Below, piece after piece: positions 1 through 8,680 of a stretch of 64,000 nt of DNA. The DNA lies in NCBI RefSeq assembly GCF_001748245.1, contig NZ_BDFO01000001.1, positions 2,626,471-2,690,470 on the forward strand, written 5' to 3'. Every line of letters starts with the position of its first letter. Position 1 is the stretch's first letter. Both the position numbers and the translations under genes were made by a program. The DNA is from Oligoflexus tunisiensis. GTDB lineage: Bacteria > Bdellovibrionota_B > Oligoflexia > Oligoflexales > Oligoflexaceae. The notes beneath the pieces are model-generated. The model worked only from the letters and a program-made list of their open reading frames with translations. It did not search any database and was not told the origin of the DNA.

Positions 1-461
1 TGCAGGGAGAGACTCCGGGCCCGCAGAATACCGAAAACGGCGGCCGCATCCGTGGATGAAACGATGGCACCCAGCAGAAGACCTGCCATCCATGGGAGGC
101 CAAGAACATAATGCGCAAAGACTCCGGTGACCACTCCGGTGACCACGGTGCCCACAAATGACAGGGAAATGCCAAGAGGCAGGATCGGTCGCACACTTTT
201 CCAGGAGGTACGCATGCCGCCATCGAAAATGATCAGGGCGAGACAAATGCTGCCGATCGCAAAGGACAGAGGATAATCATCAAAGTCAATGCCACCCGGT
301 CCCTCGGATCCTGCCAGCATCCCGATTCCCAAAAAGAGCAAAAGCGAGGGCATGCTCAGCTTGGATGAAACGCGATTGGCCAGAACGGAGAGAATAAGCA
401 GAAGCGAGCCGGCCAGGAGGATGGCTTCAAGCGAATAGTTTTGCAGTTTAACACCGATCAC
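1..461 (-). CDS. K+/H+ antiporter, CPA1 (CvrA/NhaP2-like), N-terminal part
   Basis: Only the first 153 or so codons are inside the window; the gene continues past base 1. The translation is hydrophobic and carries the family pattern LAGSEGPGG, then FDDY, then SICLALIIFDGG, and later GAIVSSTDAAAVF. These fit the transport core of CPA1 antiporters of the CvrA/NhaP2 (potassium/proton) type, an inner-membrane family. I take a GTG start at 461, because GGAGAG lies 7 bases upstream; the nearby ATG at 470 opens only a six-codon frame. It is the last gene of the minus-strand operon with the exchanger and stress proteins, 26 bases after the preceding stop. Family assignment is firm. Ion preference (K+ or Na+) is inferred from the closest motif match. 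Confidence 0.85.
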   Translation of the reverse strand, partial: MIGVKLQNYSLEAILLAGSLLLILSVLANRVSSKLSMPSLLLFLGIGMLAGSEGPGGIDFDDYPLSFAIGSICLALIIFDGGMRTSWKSVRPILPLGISLSFVGTVVTGVVTGVFAHYVLGLPWMAGLLLGAIVSSTDAAAVFGILRARSLSL

Positions 462-487
462 AGGCCATCTCTCCGTTTTGGTCCGAC

Positions 488-1744
488 TTAGAGTTTGCCA
501 TAGGGCACGAGTAAAACCGGAATGCGCGCATGTTCTGTGACGGCGCGCGCCACCGAGCCCAGCACCGTGCGGCTGAGGGCCGGGCGACTGCGCGTGCCGA
601 GGATGATGAGATCCGCACCGACGCGTTTGGCCAGAGCCAGAATTTGTTCCGCCGCATCGCCTTCCAAAACGTGTTCCTGCAGTTCGCGCGCATGACCCAG
701 GGAATCCGGAAGCTCCATCTTGCTCAGCTTGTACCAGGCGCCTTCCTGAGCCTCCCGGGCATCCGAAGGAAAGCTGATGAACGGCACAACGTGAGCCAGA
801 TGCAGGGTGCCACGTGGGGCGAGCAGGCCCAGCGCGTGCACCAGAGCCTGGTCGGTTGTTGCCGTGAAATCCACGCCCACCACGATCGTGCGATAGGGTT
901 CGAAGGGTCGCGGGAGGCTGGCGGGAGGCGGTGGAACGCAGACGACACTCACAGGCCCATCCCGCATCACGGCCCAGGCCACCGAGCCGTTCCAGAGTTG
1001 TTCGACACGGGAATGCTGCCGTTGGCCGATGATAATAAGATCAAAACCCTCCTCCCTGGCGAGCGTCACAAGATGGGTTTCGGGGTTGCCGTGGAGCATC
1101 ATCACCCGCGGACGAGCCGCTTGTTCCTCGGGTGGCGCGGCGTTTTGCAATTCATGAAGCAGCGGTGCTTCCAGTTCAGGAGTCAGTTCCTGACAGGCGG
1201 CCAGAGGAAGAGCCAGCTGCCTGCTGGCGGCGGCCGGCGAGACGATATGAACGACATCCACCGTGCACCCGCCAAGGCTGGCCAGCCTCGCTCCAAAAGC
1301 ACGCGCGGCGGTGGCGGCATGCCCGGCGTCCGCTCCAATCAGGATGCGGAGGGGAGCCTGATCCTGAAGCCAGGCCTTCAGGCGCGGGGCTTCACGCAAA
1401 AGAAAAAACGGCACCGGGCTGTTTCCCGGAAAGTGAGGGACGTACTGCGGACGACTGCCGACGATCAGTGCGGTGGCCACTTCCATTTCGGCGACCTTGG
1501 CCAGAACATCATCAACCGACCCGGCCGCGAGATGCACCCGCACCTTCGCACCACAAAGGTTTTGCAGGCGTTCCGCCTCCTCCTTCAATCGGAGGCGCAG
1601 GGGTTCATGCCGATGGGAAAGGACAGGTTCTTCCACGACATGCACAAGACGCAGGGATTCACCCATGCGTTTGGCCAGACGTGCTGCGATTTCCGTCAGA
1701 AACTCTGTTTCCGTACAAAGGTTCGTGCCAACAACAAGAGTCAT
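488..1744 (-). CDS. Universal stress protein with three Usp domains
   Basis: A 418-aa cytosolic protein built of three Usp-type alpha/beta domains, at roughly residues 1-130, 130-280 and 283-418. Usp proteins usually have one or two domains. The last domain keeps a good nucleotide-binding loop (LGTRSRPALSRTVLGSVA, then IPVLLVP, the G-2x-G-9x-G-S/T pattern). The middle one has IIIGQRQHSRVEQLWNGSVA followed by VSVVCVPP, which is partly conserved. The first (LIVGSRPQYVPHFPGNSPVP) has lost most of the pattern. The ATG at 1744 has GAGG six bases upstream. The gene sits between another Usp gene and a K+/H+ antiporter, which suggests a role in ion, pH or envelope stress. No enzymatic function can be read from the sequence. 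Confidence 0.85.
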   Translation of the reverse strand: MTLVVGTNLCTETEFLTEIAARLAKRMGESLRLVHVVEEPVLSHRHEPLRLRLKEEAERLQNLCGAKVRVHLAAGSVDDVLAKVAEMEVATALIVGSRPQYVPHFPGNSPVPFFLLREAPRLKAWLQDQAPLRILIGADAGHAATAARAFGARLASLGGCTVDVVHIVSPAAASRQLALPLAACQELTPELEAPLLHELQNAAPPEEQAARPRVMMLHGNPETHLVTLAREEGFDLIIIGQRQHSRVEQLWNGSVAWAVMRDGPVSVVCVPPPPASLPRPFEPYRTIVVGVDFTATTDQALVHALGLLAPRGTLHLAHVVPFISFPSDAREAQEGAWYKLSKMELPDSLGHARELQEHVLEGDAAEQILALAKRVGADLIILGTRSRPALSRTVLGSVARAVTEHARIPVLLVPYGKL

Positions 1745-1770
1745 GTTTTACCTCGGACATCCATAGGCCC

Positions 1771-2658
1771 TTAATCCAAACGCAAGCTCAGGAAGGGGCG
1801 TCGCGTCAAGCAAAGAGTCCGGCGCGAGGTGGACCCGAGAAGCAATTTGCGCAGCGTGATGCGTTGATCGTTCAGGGTCATGATGACCCAGGCCCGCTCC
1901 TGTTCCGCATGATCCACGAGCGTCTGAGCCACGGACGTGGTTTCGTCCTTCTGAAGCGCCGTGGCATGAACGCCTGCCTTGTTCAATTTCGTGACGAGAT
2001 TCTGCAACATGAGGAGCGGATCCTTCCCCTGCCGCGGGGGCTGCAGCTTGTCCCACAGTGGGCGAGGGCGTGGCTTCACATAAATAAGGTCGATGCGCGC
2101 CGCTGTCCCGCGACAGCAGTCTGCGATCCAACGCAGAGTGGACGCCGGAAGAGGGACAGCGGGATCGACGCCGATCACGATCAGCGGTTCCGGGCTGAAT
2201 TCCTCCAGCGCCAGGTCGGGCTTGACCACGAGTATGGGGAGCGCGGCGGTCAGCGCAGCCGTTTCGGAAAAACTGCCGAGAAACCAGTGCGGCAGCCCCT
2301 TGCGATTGTGGCTGGCGACCACCAAAAGTCGATGGCCGGTGCGTTTCCCATATCGGGTGACCACGCGTGTCAGGCTTTCGAGGCCATCCGATTCGGAGCT
2401 GAGGATTTTAATGCTGGTGAAGTGAAATCGGTTGCCCAGCTTGCCCGCGATCTGCTCGACGGCCTGCTTGACCAGAGTGGGCTTCATTTCCTTGAACCAC
2501 TGGAGTGGTGTCAAATACATATCAGGATGAATCACCGATACAATCGAGAGTTCAGAAAAAAAGCCGCGACTTTGAAAATGAGTGATGATGCCGCTGAGGC
2601 TTTCCAGATTTTCCTCTGGCATTTCTGAGGGGTCGATGGCGATCAATGCTTTTTTCAT
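1771..2658 (-). CDS. Universal stress protein, two Usp domains
   Basis: A two-domain Usp protein of 295 aa from the ATG at 2658 (MKKALIAIDPSE). An in-frame start at 2691 would add 11 residues but falls only 4 bases from the preceding stop. Domain 1 ends in the recognisable loop VVASHNRKGLPHWFLGSFSE followed by LPILVVKP. Domain 2 begins LIVIGVDPAVPLPAS and ends in LGSTSRRTLCLTRRPFLSL, a weaker version. Usp domains of this kind bind ATP or AMP or act as adaptor proteins. The gene is second in the operon starting with the CaCA exchanger, 26 bases ahead of the three-domain Usp gene. The two probably arose by duplication, but by eye their domains are quite diverged. Confidence 0.85.
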   Translation of the reverse strand: MKKALIAIDPSEMPEENLESLSGIITHFQSRGFFSELSIVSVIHPDMYLTPLQWFKEMKPTLVKQAVEQIAGKLGNRFHFTSIKILSSESDGLESLTRVVTRYGKRTGHRLLVVASHNRKGLPHWFLGSFSETAALTAALPILVVKPDLALEEFSPEPLIVIGVDPAVPLPASTLRWIADCCRGTAARIDLIYVKPRPRPLWDKLQPPRQGKDPLLMLQNLVTKLNKAGVHATALQKDETTSVAQTLVDHAEQERAWVIMTLNDQRITLRKLLLGSTSRRTLCLTRRPFLSLRLD

Positions 2659-2694
2659 GGTCAAGCCTTGTATGTGAGGGTCGATCGGCACGAT

Positions 2695-3690
2695 TCAGGT
2701 GGCCCCGGTCCAATAGAGAAGATACAAGCTGCCCAGGACCAGGACGATCACGGACACAGCATCGGGCTCGATCAGCTTTTTGCGATGCTCCTCCTGATAA
2801 AGCTGGCCCATGACAGCCACCGAGGAAGCAAGGATGACAGCCAAAGCGGTCAGCACATGGGAGTTGGACACGGTGGCCAGCAGATTGCCCCGATGAAAGC
2901 CATCCAGCGGAAGCAGGAGGATCATGTTAAAAGCGTTGCTGCCAAAAATGTTGCCGACCGCCATATCAAAGGCTCCCATACGGACGGCGGAAATGGTGGA
3001 AACCAGCTCCGGGAGTGAAGTGCAGAGTGCAACCAGGGTGGTTCCCACGAAGGTCTTCCCTAAACCTGTTTCTTCCGCGATGGTGCCCGCCGCTTCCGCC
3101 AGGTAGGGGGCGGCAATGACAATGGCAAGGCCGGCGGCGATATAAATGGAAATGTCGCGAACCAGTCCCTTGTGATTCTTTTTCACTTCGGGTTCGTCAG
3201 CCGATGTGATCTTTTGATCCCGGGAAACCACCCGCAGACCCAGGACGTAAAATAAAACAATGGCGATAGGACCAATACCGAATTCCCAGATACCCAAGTT
3301 TCCAAACCTGGAACTCAGGAAAATGGCGAGGGCAGCCAGGGCCGTGACCGTAATGCTCAAGGAGGCCGAGAGAGCGTGCTCGGCTCCCTCGCGCGAGAAC
3401 ATTTTATGGGGACTGCGGTGCAGAAAATCGACGATGGCCAGGATCAAAAGGTTCATGAGCGAGCTTCCGAACAGGTCGCCAACGGCCAGATCGGGCATTC
3501 CTTTGCGAATGGCACTGATATCTATCATCAGCTCCGGAAGTGACGTGGCGCCCGCTAGCAGTATGCTGCCTGCGAGAAGTTTCCCCATTTGAGTCTTATC
3601 CGAAATCGCATCGGCCGAGCGCGTGAGAAACACACCAGCGATGACGATAACGACAGCCATGAGACCGAATTGAATGAAGGCTTCAACCAT
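2695..3690 (-). CDS. Sodium/calcium exchanger family (CaCA) transporter
   Basis: Inner-membrane cation/Ca2+ (or Na+/Ca2+) exchanger of the CaCA superfamily, 331 aa. The two inverted alpha-repeats are plain: AGATSLPELMIDISAIRKG with GDLFGSSLMN near the N-terminus, and ALCTSLPELVSTISAVRMG with GNIFGSNAFN in the second half. The acidic residues in both GxTSLPE motifs form the ion site in this family. About ten membrane segments are visible, with a short charged loop (DQKITSADEPEVKKN) between the halves. I chose the ATG at 3690, which has GGAGAGG just upstream; an in-frame start at 3744 lacks a good site. It is the first gene of the operon with two Usp proteins and the K+/H+ antiporter. The transported ion is not determined. 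Confidence 0.9.
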   Translation of the reverse strand: MVEAFIQFGLMAVVIVIAGVFLTRSADAISDKTQMGKLLAGSILLAGATSLPELMIDISAIRKGMPDLAVGDLFGSSLMNLLILAIVDFLHRSPHKMFSREGAEHALSASLSITVTALAALAIFLSSRFGNLGIWEFGIGPIAIVLFYVLGLRVVSRDQKITSADEPEVKKNHKGLVRDISIYIAAGLAIVIAAPYLAEAAGTIAEETGLGKTFVGTTLVALCTSLPELVSTISAVRMGAFDMAVGNIFGSNAFNMILLLPLDGFHRGNLLATVSNSHVLTALAVILASSVAVMGQLYQEEHRKKLIEPDAVSVIVLVLGSLYLLYWTGAT

Positions 3691-3828
3691 CTGGCCTCTC
3701 CTCTCTCCCAGGACTACATAACATGGAGAGAACACTGCGACCATAGTAGAACTTGCCAGCTCTGATTTCGATCCGTTATTCTGAGGACTTTTGTGGGAAA
3801 ACGTTAATCCCGACGTGCAGGAGGAAAT

Positions 3829-4398
3829 ATGCGCAAACTATTATGGATGACTTTCGTGCTGCTGTGGCCCTGGGCTTCGGTTCAAGCCCAGATTCTTGTG
3901 ACTTCCTTTCACGCCAGTGGCAACGGCTGCCCGCCCGGCAGCACCGATCATATCCTCAGCTCGGATCAGCAGACGCTCCAGATTCTTTTCAGTCAGTTCA
4001 TTGCCGAACTGCCAGGTGAGTCGACGAAATCCTGCAACGTGCAGCTGCAACTTGAAGTGCCTCAGGGCCTGGCGTTGTCCTGGTATCGCACCGAGCATCG
4101 AGGCTTTATCGATACCTCAGGCGGCGCGGATGCAGAATTTATTGGACGCTACCACGCGCAGGGGGCCGGGCTGGACTTTGAAAACACTCAAAGTTGGCCT
4201 GCCCAAACCGTGGGTGACTATCTTGTCACGAGTCAAAGCCCAGGGCATAAATGGACGAAGTGCGGTGGCAAACAAAAGCTGACGATGCGGACCATGATCC
4301 GCCTGAAGGGACAGCCTGTGGGATTCAATACGCTGACTGTCGATGACAAGACATTCCGCGCTGAATCCCGGCTCTTTTTTACCACCAAACGCTGTTAA
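3829..4398 (+). CDS. Secreted DUF4360 family protein
   Basis: A 189-aa exported protein with a signal peptide (MRKLLWMTFVLLWPWASVQA). The mature part matches DUF4360: a glycine/cysteine start (HASGNGCPPGSTD), a central SCNVQLQLEVPQGLALS stretch, and a later CGG before the final strands, ending in KRC. Family members are small secreted beta-rich proteins found in bacteria and fungi with no assigned activity. AGGAGG sits four bases before the ATG. The gene is monocistronic and converges on the oxidoreductase gene, so tightly that the two TAA stops overlap (4395-4398). No function is offered beyond the family. Confidence 0.8.
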   Translation: MRKLLWMTFVLLWPWASVQAQILVTSFHASGNGCPPGSTDHILSSDQQTLQILFSQFIAELPGESTKSCNVQLQLEVPQGLALSWYRTEHRGFIDTSGGADAEFIGRYHAQGAGLDFENTQSWPAQTVGDYLVTSQSPGHKWTKCGGKQKLTMRTMIRLKGQPVGFNTLTVDDKTFRAESRLFFTTKRC

Positions 4399-5930
4399 CG
4401 CAGCTCAGCCTTGTTGAGATTCGTCATGGCTGGACCGTTGATAACCTCGCCCTTGCAGCTGAAGCGCGAGCCATGGCAGGGGCAGTCCCAGGTTTTCTCG
4501 ACCTTGTTCCAACGCACGATGCCACCGAGGTGCGGGCACACAGCGGAAAGCATATGCAATTCATTGTCATGGTCGCGGTAAACGGCCAGTTTCTGCAGAC
4601 CATAACGCACGATCGCGCCTTCACCGATGGGCACCTCGCTGGGTCGTGAGAGATCAGCGGGCGAGAAGTAGTCCCGATATTGCAACGCGACGTTAATGTT
4701 TTCTGTGAAATACTCTTTCAGCGAGGCGAACGACGTCGCTTTGCGAGCCGGATCATAGAGCTTTTCCCAGGGATTGCTGCGCTTGTGCACGAGGTCGTTG
4801 AGCAGCATGCCGGCTATGGTTCCATGCGTCAGGCCATGACCTGAGTCTCCTGTGGCGATATAGATCTGATCATCGCCCGGATTGCGGCCGATGAAGGCGA
4901 GCGAATCCACCGGTTCGATCACCTGACCCGACCAGCGTGTCACCACTTCACCGGCTTCCGGAAAATTGGCCCGTGCCCAGGTTTCCAGCCTGGCAAAGGA
5001 ACTATCCGGATCCTCGCTCTGCCCCGTCTTATGGTCCTCACCGCCGACGATGAGCAGGGTCTGATGTTCATTCGGCTGATAGAGGCGAACATAGTGATAG
5101 GGATCCTTCATATCCCAGTAAAGGGCCTTGTTCACAGCACCGGATTCAATCGCCATGGTCACGATATAGGTGCGGTAGGCCGCCTGCTTGGTGTGCATCA
5201 CAAAGCGATTGTTGAAGGGGGTATTGGTGGCAATCACGACATGCGAGGCGGTGAACGTGCTGCCCTGCCGGGTCGTAAGGGTGTAAGGCGCTTCATGGCC
5301 ATGAATGTCGATGACTTCATGGTTTAAAAGTATGTGGCCACCATATTTTTGAACGGCCTTGCTCAGGCCTTTCAGGTATTTCAAAGGATGAAAGTGGCCC
5401 TGGTTGGGAAAGCGTATGGCGGAACCCTGACGTCGCGAGCGCAGGGGCGGGGCGTGCAGGAATTCGAGATCCGTAAAGCCGGCCCGACGCGCGGCTTCGA
5501 ATTCACGCCGCAATTCCTCCTCCTCGGCCGGATCCGTGGTGAAAAGAAAGCCGTCAACCCTTTCAAAATCGCAGTCGATCCCTTCCCGCAAACAGATCGA
5601 TTCAATGATGTCGATGGCCCAGCGATGGCTTTCCGCAGCCAGAAAGGAGCCTTCTTTCCCGAAAAGTTCCTCCAGCTCGGTAAAGCGGTCATCGAGCGCG
5701 CTGGAAAGGTGAGCGGACGTGTTGCCGGTTTCCCCGTCGCCGGGCATGGAGGCTTCCAAAACCGTGACACGCAGGCCTTCCATGGCCATCAGATAAGCAG
5801 AGGTGAGTCCGGCAATGCCGGCGCCGATGATACAGACATCGTTTGACTTATGCGGCACCTGGTCCGCGGAATTCGGCCAGTCTTCAATCTTCCATAGACT
5901 GGCCGGCGAATGAGACGCAACTTTTGACAT
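4395..5930 (-). CDS. FAD-dependent oxidoreductase with C-terminal Rieske [2Fe-2S] domain
   Basis: A 511-aa cytosolic redox protein. Residues 30-60 hold a Rossmann FAD motif (DVCIIGAGIAGLTSAYLMA, then VTVLEAS). The middle is a DAO-type (D-amino-acid-oxidase-like) flavin fold ending in the second FAD contact YIATGDSGHGLTHG. The last 80 residues are a Rieske domain with ligands C465-x-H467 and C483-x2-H486 (CPHLGG and CPCHGSRF). The layout matches the Bacillus YhfW group, whose substrate is unknown. The start is the ATG at 5930, with TAGGAG five bases upstream; a longer in-frame extension lacks a ribosome site. The enzyme presumably passes electrons between the iron-sulfur cluster and flavin. 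It is transcribed alone. Confidence 0.9.
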   Translation of the reverse strand: MSKVASHSPASLWKIEDWPNSADQVPHKSNDVCIIGAGIAGLTSAYLMAMEGLRVTVLEASMPGDGETGNTSAHLSSALDDRFTELEELFGKEGSFLAAESHRWAIDIIESICLREGIDCDFERVDGFLFTTDPAEEEELRREFEAARRAGFTDLEFLHAPPLRSRRQGSAIRFPNQGHFHPLKYLKGLSKAVQKYGGHILLNHEVIDIHGHEAPYTLTTRQGSTFTASHVVIATNTPFNNRFVMHTKQAAYRTYIVTMAIESGAVNKALYWDMKDPYHYVRLYQPNEHQTLLIVGGEDHKTGQSEDPDSSFARLETWARANFPEAGEVVTRWSGQVIEPVDSLAFIGRNPGDDQIYIATGDSGHGLTHGTIAGMLLNDLVHKRSNPWEKLYDPARKATSFASLKEYFTENINVALQYRDYFSPADLSRPSEVPIGEGAIVRYGLQKLAVYRDHDNELHMLSAVCPHLGGIVRWNKVEKTWDCPCHGSRFSCKGEVINGPAMTNLNKAELR

Positions 5931-6053
5931 AAATACTCCTACCGGATTGCTCGGGAATGTCGAAAACTCAAATGCCAAAGTTGTGCCAGCAGCGCTGACG
6001 GAATTTGAGGCAAGCCTCTTGCAAAGCACGCTCTGACGTCAGGAGGAGGTCTT

Positions 6054-7736
6054 ATGCGAAGGTGGATGTCTTGTATTCTGTTCATGGCCCTGCAGGGACT
6101 GGGCGTCATTCCCGTCGTCTTCGCCATGACTCCGATGGAGCGGGAATACCAGGCAGCCCTGGAGTTTCGCAAACTGTTCGCCGGGCATGCCGCGGCCTCC
6201 TATGGTCCGGACGAAATTCGGCAGCTGATCTTTTTGCCTAACCGTGCCGTGCTCGAGCGTCGCCTGGATGGACTGGCCAGTGTGGAGGATGTCCTCGCCG
6301 CCCACCGTTCACGCCTGCAGACAATCCTGCCAGGCCAGTTGTATCGCGAAGCGGCTCACATACCGCATCCTGAGGACGTTCTCACGCCCCGACATCCGGT
6401 CACCATCGTAATCCTGCCCGGGATTTTTGGGGAATTTATCGATCATATTCCTTATGAAGAAATTCTTGCGGATCCAGCCACGAGCTTCGCTCAAACCTGG
6501 GCCCAGGTCACGGCGGATCCTGATTTCGCGGATCCGGTTCTGGATCTTGACAGCATGGAGCAGCACCGCGAGCCTATAAGGGACCTGGTGAAGGCGGGGA
6601 GTCTGGATGATGCGAGCGGAAACGCAAGGGTTCGCATCCTTTTGCTCAAGGCTCCCAAGGCGTCCCTCGAAAGTCTGGGAACGCTGGCCGAAACCACCGC
6701 CATCTATCAAAGGCGCCTGACCAAAATTTTTAACCGCCTGGGTCCACCGGAACACGCTTATTTTCTCGGCTATTCGCGTGGTTTGAATGTTGGCATGGAA
6801 TTGGTGAGCACCACCGATCCCGGCGCCTTTCCCTGGATTCGAGGCTTTCAAGGCCTGATCAGTCTGGGCGGCGTGACCTATGGTTCGGCCGTGGCGGATC
6901 GCGCGCTGAATCCCGAGCGGGTGGAAGGCAGGATCCTGCAACGGATCCATCAGCTGGCGGATACGCTGGAAATTCCGGAGGCGGGTGCCGTCGATACAAT
7001 TGGTATGATGCTGCGCAACACAGGCCGCTGGGCTGCAGCCCTTGCGGATATCGCAGCGATGAGTCGTGAGATGGCGCCTCCGACTGGTCTGCAGCTTGAG
7101 AATATCCAGTCGGATGCGATTGATATTGGCTTTCTGGCACGAATGTTCCGCGATATCGCCCTTGAAAAATTTCAATTGGATCGACCCTTCACGGATTACG
7201 TGCAGAACGTCCGGCGTTTCAAACTGTTTGTCAAGGAAGCCCAGGAGGGCGTTCTATCCCTTGGGACGGAGGCCTGCCTCGCCTGGATGAAAACGCATCG
7301 CCTGCCGGAGCAGCTGCATTATTATGCGATCACGAGCACGATGCCGGATCCTTCCACACCGGAAACCGGAGTCGCACCGCTCACGGCCAATCCTCTCGCC
7401 TACGAACCGCGCGGCATGGATTATCGGATGCTGCGTGCGTCCTATTACAGTTATTGGGAAGAATCGGGAATGAGTCTGAATGATTCGCAGATTTCATTGG
7501 ACCGTTCTCCTTTCTGGCCTGAACTCCATCAGTTGGCCAACCCGGAGCAGAAACCTTTCCGTTCCACACTGCTGGCTGTCCTTGGCACGGACCACTGGGG
7601 CATGGCCTTTCCGGTCGCCTTTGAAACCGAATCAGGCCGGATCAATCCCTTCCCGCGCACGATTTTGATGCGCGCCCTTGGTGATTACCTGGGGGCCCAG
7701 GAGGAGGCACGGACGGAGAACAGGAGGATGCCATGA
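6054..7736 (+). CDS. Exported alpha/beta-hydrolase (lipase/esterase-like)
   Basis: A 560-aa protein with a signal peptide (MRRWMSCILFMALQGLGVIPVVFA). A hydrolase core is suggested by VTIVILPGIFGEFIDH, which looks like the first core strand and oxyanion loop, and by AYFLGYSRGLNVGMEL, a nucleophile elbow G-Y-S-R-G followed by a helix. GLISLGGVTYGSAVAD after it resembles a lipase core strand. A late LGTDHWGMAFP could supply the catalytic histidine. The first 100 and last 100 residues match nothing I know. AGGAGG precedes the ATG. The stop overlaps the start of the next gene, an outer-membrane barrel, as ATGA, so the two are probably made together and may act together at the outer membrane. The substrate is unknown. 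Confidence 0.65.
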   Translation: MRRWMSCILFMALQGLGVIPVVFAMTPMEREYQAALEFRKLFAGHAAASYGPDEIRQLIFLPNRAVLERRLDGLASVEDVLAAHRSRLQTILPGQLYREAAHIPHPEDVLTPRHPVTIVILPGIFGEFIDHIPYEEILADPATSFAQTWAQVTADPDFADPVLDLDSMEQHREPIRDLVKAGSLDDASGNARVRILLLKAPKASLESLGTLAETTAIYQRRLTKIFNRLGPPEHAYFLGYSRGLNVGMELVSTTDPGAFPWIRGFQGLISLGGVTYGSAVADRALNPERVEGRILQRIHQLADTLEIPEAGAVDTIGMMLRNTGRWAAALADIAAMSREMAPPTGLQLENIQSDAIDIGFLARMFRDIALEKFQLDRPFTDYVQNVRRFKLFVKEAQEGVLSLGTEACLAWMKTHRLPEQLHYYAITSTMPDPSTPETGVAPLTANPLAYEPRGMDYRMLRASYYSYWEESGMSLNDSQISLDRSPFWPELHQLANPEQKPFRSTLLAVLGTDHWGMAFPVAFETESGRINPFPRTILMRALGDYLGAQEEARTENRRMP

Positions 7737-8587
7737 AACGATCCTTTCTTGTCAGCTGCCTGTCTTTTTTCACCAACCTTTATCCGCCCGTGCTTGATGC
7801 GCAGGAGCAGGTCACGCATGCCTCGGATGCGGTGGAGGTGCAGTCGGAGCTGGGTGTGCTCGGTGTGATCCATCACCGGATCATGTACAGCCGGGACCAG
7901 ACACACTTTGATTATGTGAAAGAGAGTGGCCAGGATAATCTGGACACCTTTCACCGATACACGGCCGAAATGAGAATGAATGACGGCGATCGCCTGCGCT
8001 TTGTGTATCAACCGCTGGAGCTGCGATCACGCACCAGCCTGAAGCGGGATATCCTGGTGGATGAGGTGCCCTTTGCCGCCGGAACGCCCATGCAGTTCGT
8101 TTATAGTTTTCCCTATTATCGTGGGACCTGGCTTTGGGAAACGATGGTCACGGATCGTTACACGCTGCATCTTGGCCTTGCCCTGCAGATCCGCAATGCC
8201 CGAACCGAGTTCATGACTCTGGATGGGGATACCCTCGTCAGCAATCGGGGTCTTGGTCCCGTTCCGCTCCTCGCCCTGGCTCTGAACTGGCGCCTGAATT
8301 CGACCTTTGCATTCGAATTCGAAGCGGAAGGCAATCCTGCATCGTCAGCCATCTTTCATGGCGACGATCAGAGTGAAACCACCGGGGCTCTGATCGATAC
8401 CAGCCTCAAACTCAGCTCGCAAATCAACCCTCGCTTTCGCACGTTCGCCAGCCTGCGTTATATCAGTGCAGGTTCACGCGACAGGGCCCGGGTCCAGGAC
8501 AATCCCGCCAGCGAGGGCTTCAGCGGCAACTGGATGGACCTTGCTGCGATCACGCTCGGTCTCGTGGCGAATTTGGATGCCTTCTGA
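7733..8587 (+). CDS. Outer-membrane beta-barrel protein, function unknown
   Basis: A 284-aa protein with a signal sequence ending near VLDAQEQ, then alternating hydrophobic/polar strands with tight turns and a C-terminal phenylalanine (LGLVANLDAF), the usual barrel-assembly signal. Pairs such as YTLHLGLALQIRNA and LLALALNWRLNSTFAFEFEA read as transmembrane hairpins. I do not recognise a named family. The start overlaps the stop of the hydrolase gene (ATGA), which points to translational coupling. One reading is a surface or secreted hydrolase with a barrel partner. Another is that both simply sit in the outer membrane under shared control. Confidence 0.65.
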   Translation: MKRSFLVSCLSFFTNLYPPVLDAQEQVTHASDAVEVQSELGVLGVIHHRIMYSRDQTHFDYVKESGQDNLDTFHRYTAEMRMNDGDRLRFVYQPLELRSRTSLKRDILVDEVPFAAGTPMQFVYSFPYYRGTWLWETMVTDRYTLHLGLALQIRNARTEFMTLDGDTLVSNRGLGPVPLLALALNWRLNSTFAFEFEAEGNPASSAIFHGDDQSETTGALIDTSLKLSSQINPRFRTFASLRYISAGSRDRARVQDNPASEGFSGNWMDLAAITLGLVANLDAF

Positions 8588-8680
8588 AGGCCTGAACCAG
8601 GAAGAATTTGCCAGGGTTGCTGCATATAAAAGCCCGCTGAAACTGGTAAAATAGAGGAGTCACAATCAAAGGCAAAAGCG

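Noticed and set aside
1132..2628. Open frame of 498 codons on the plus strand across the two Usp genes
   Set aside because: It is antisense to two well-supported Usp genes, has arginine- and histidine-rich low-complexity translation, no domain, and no good ribosome site.
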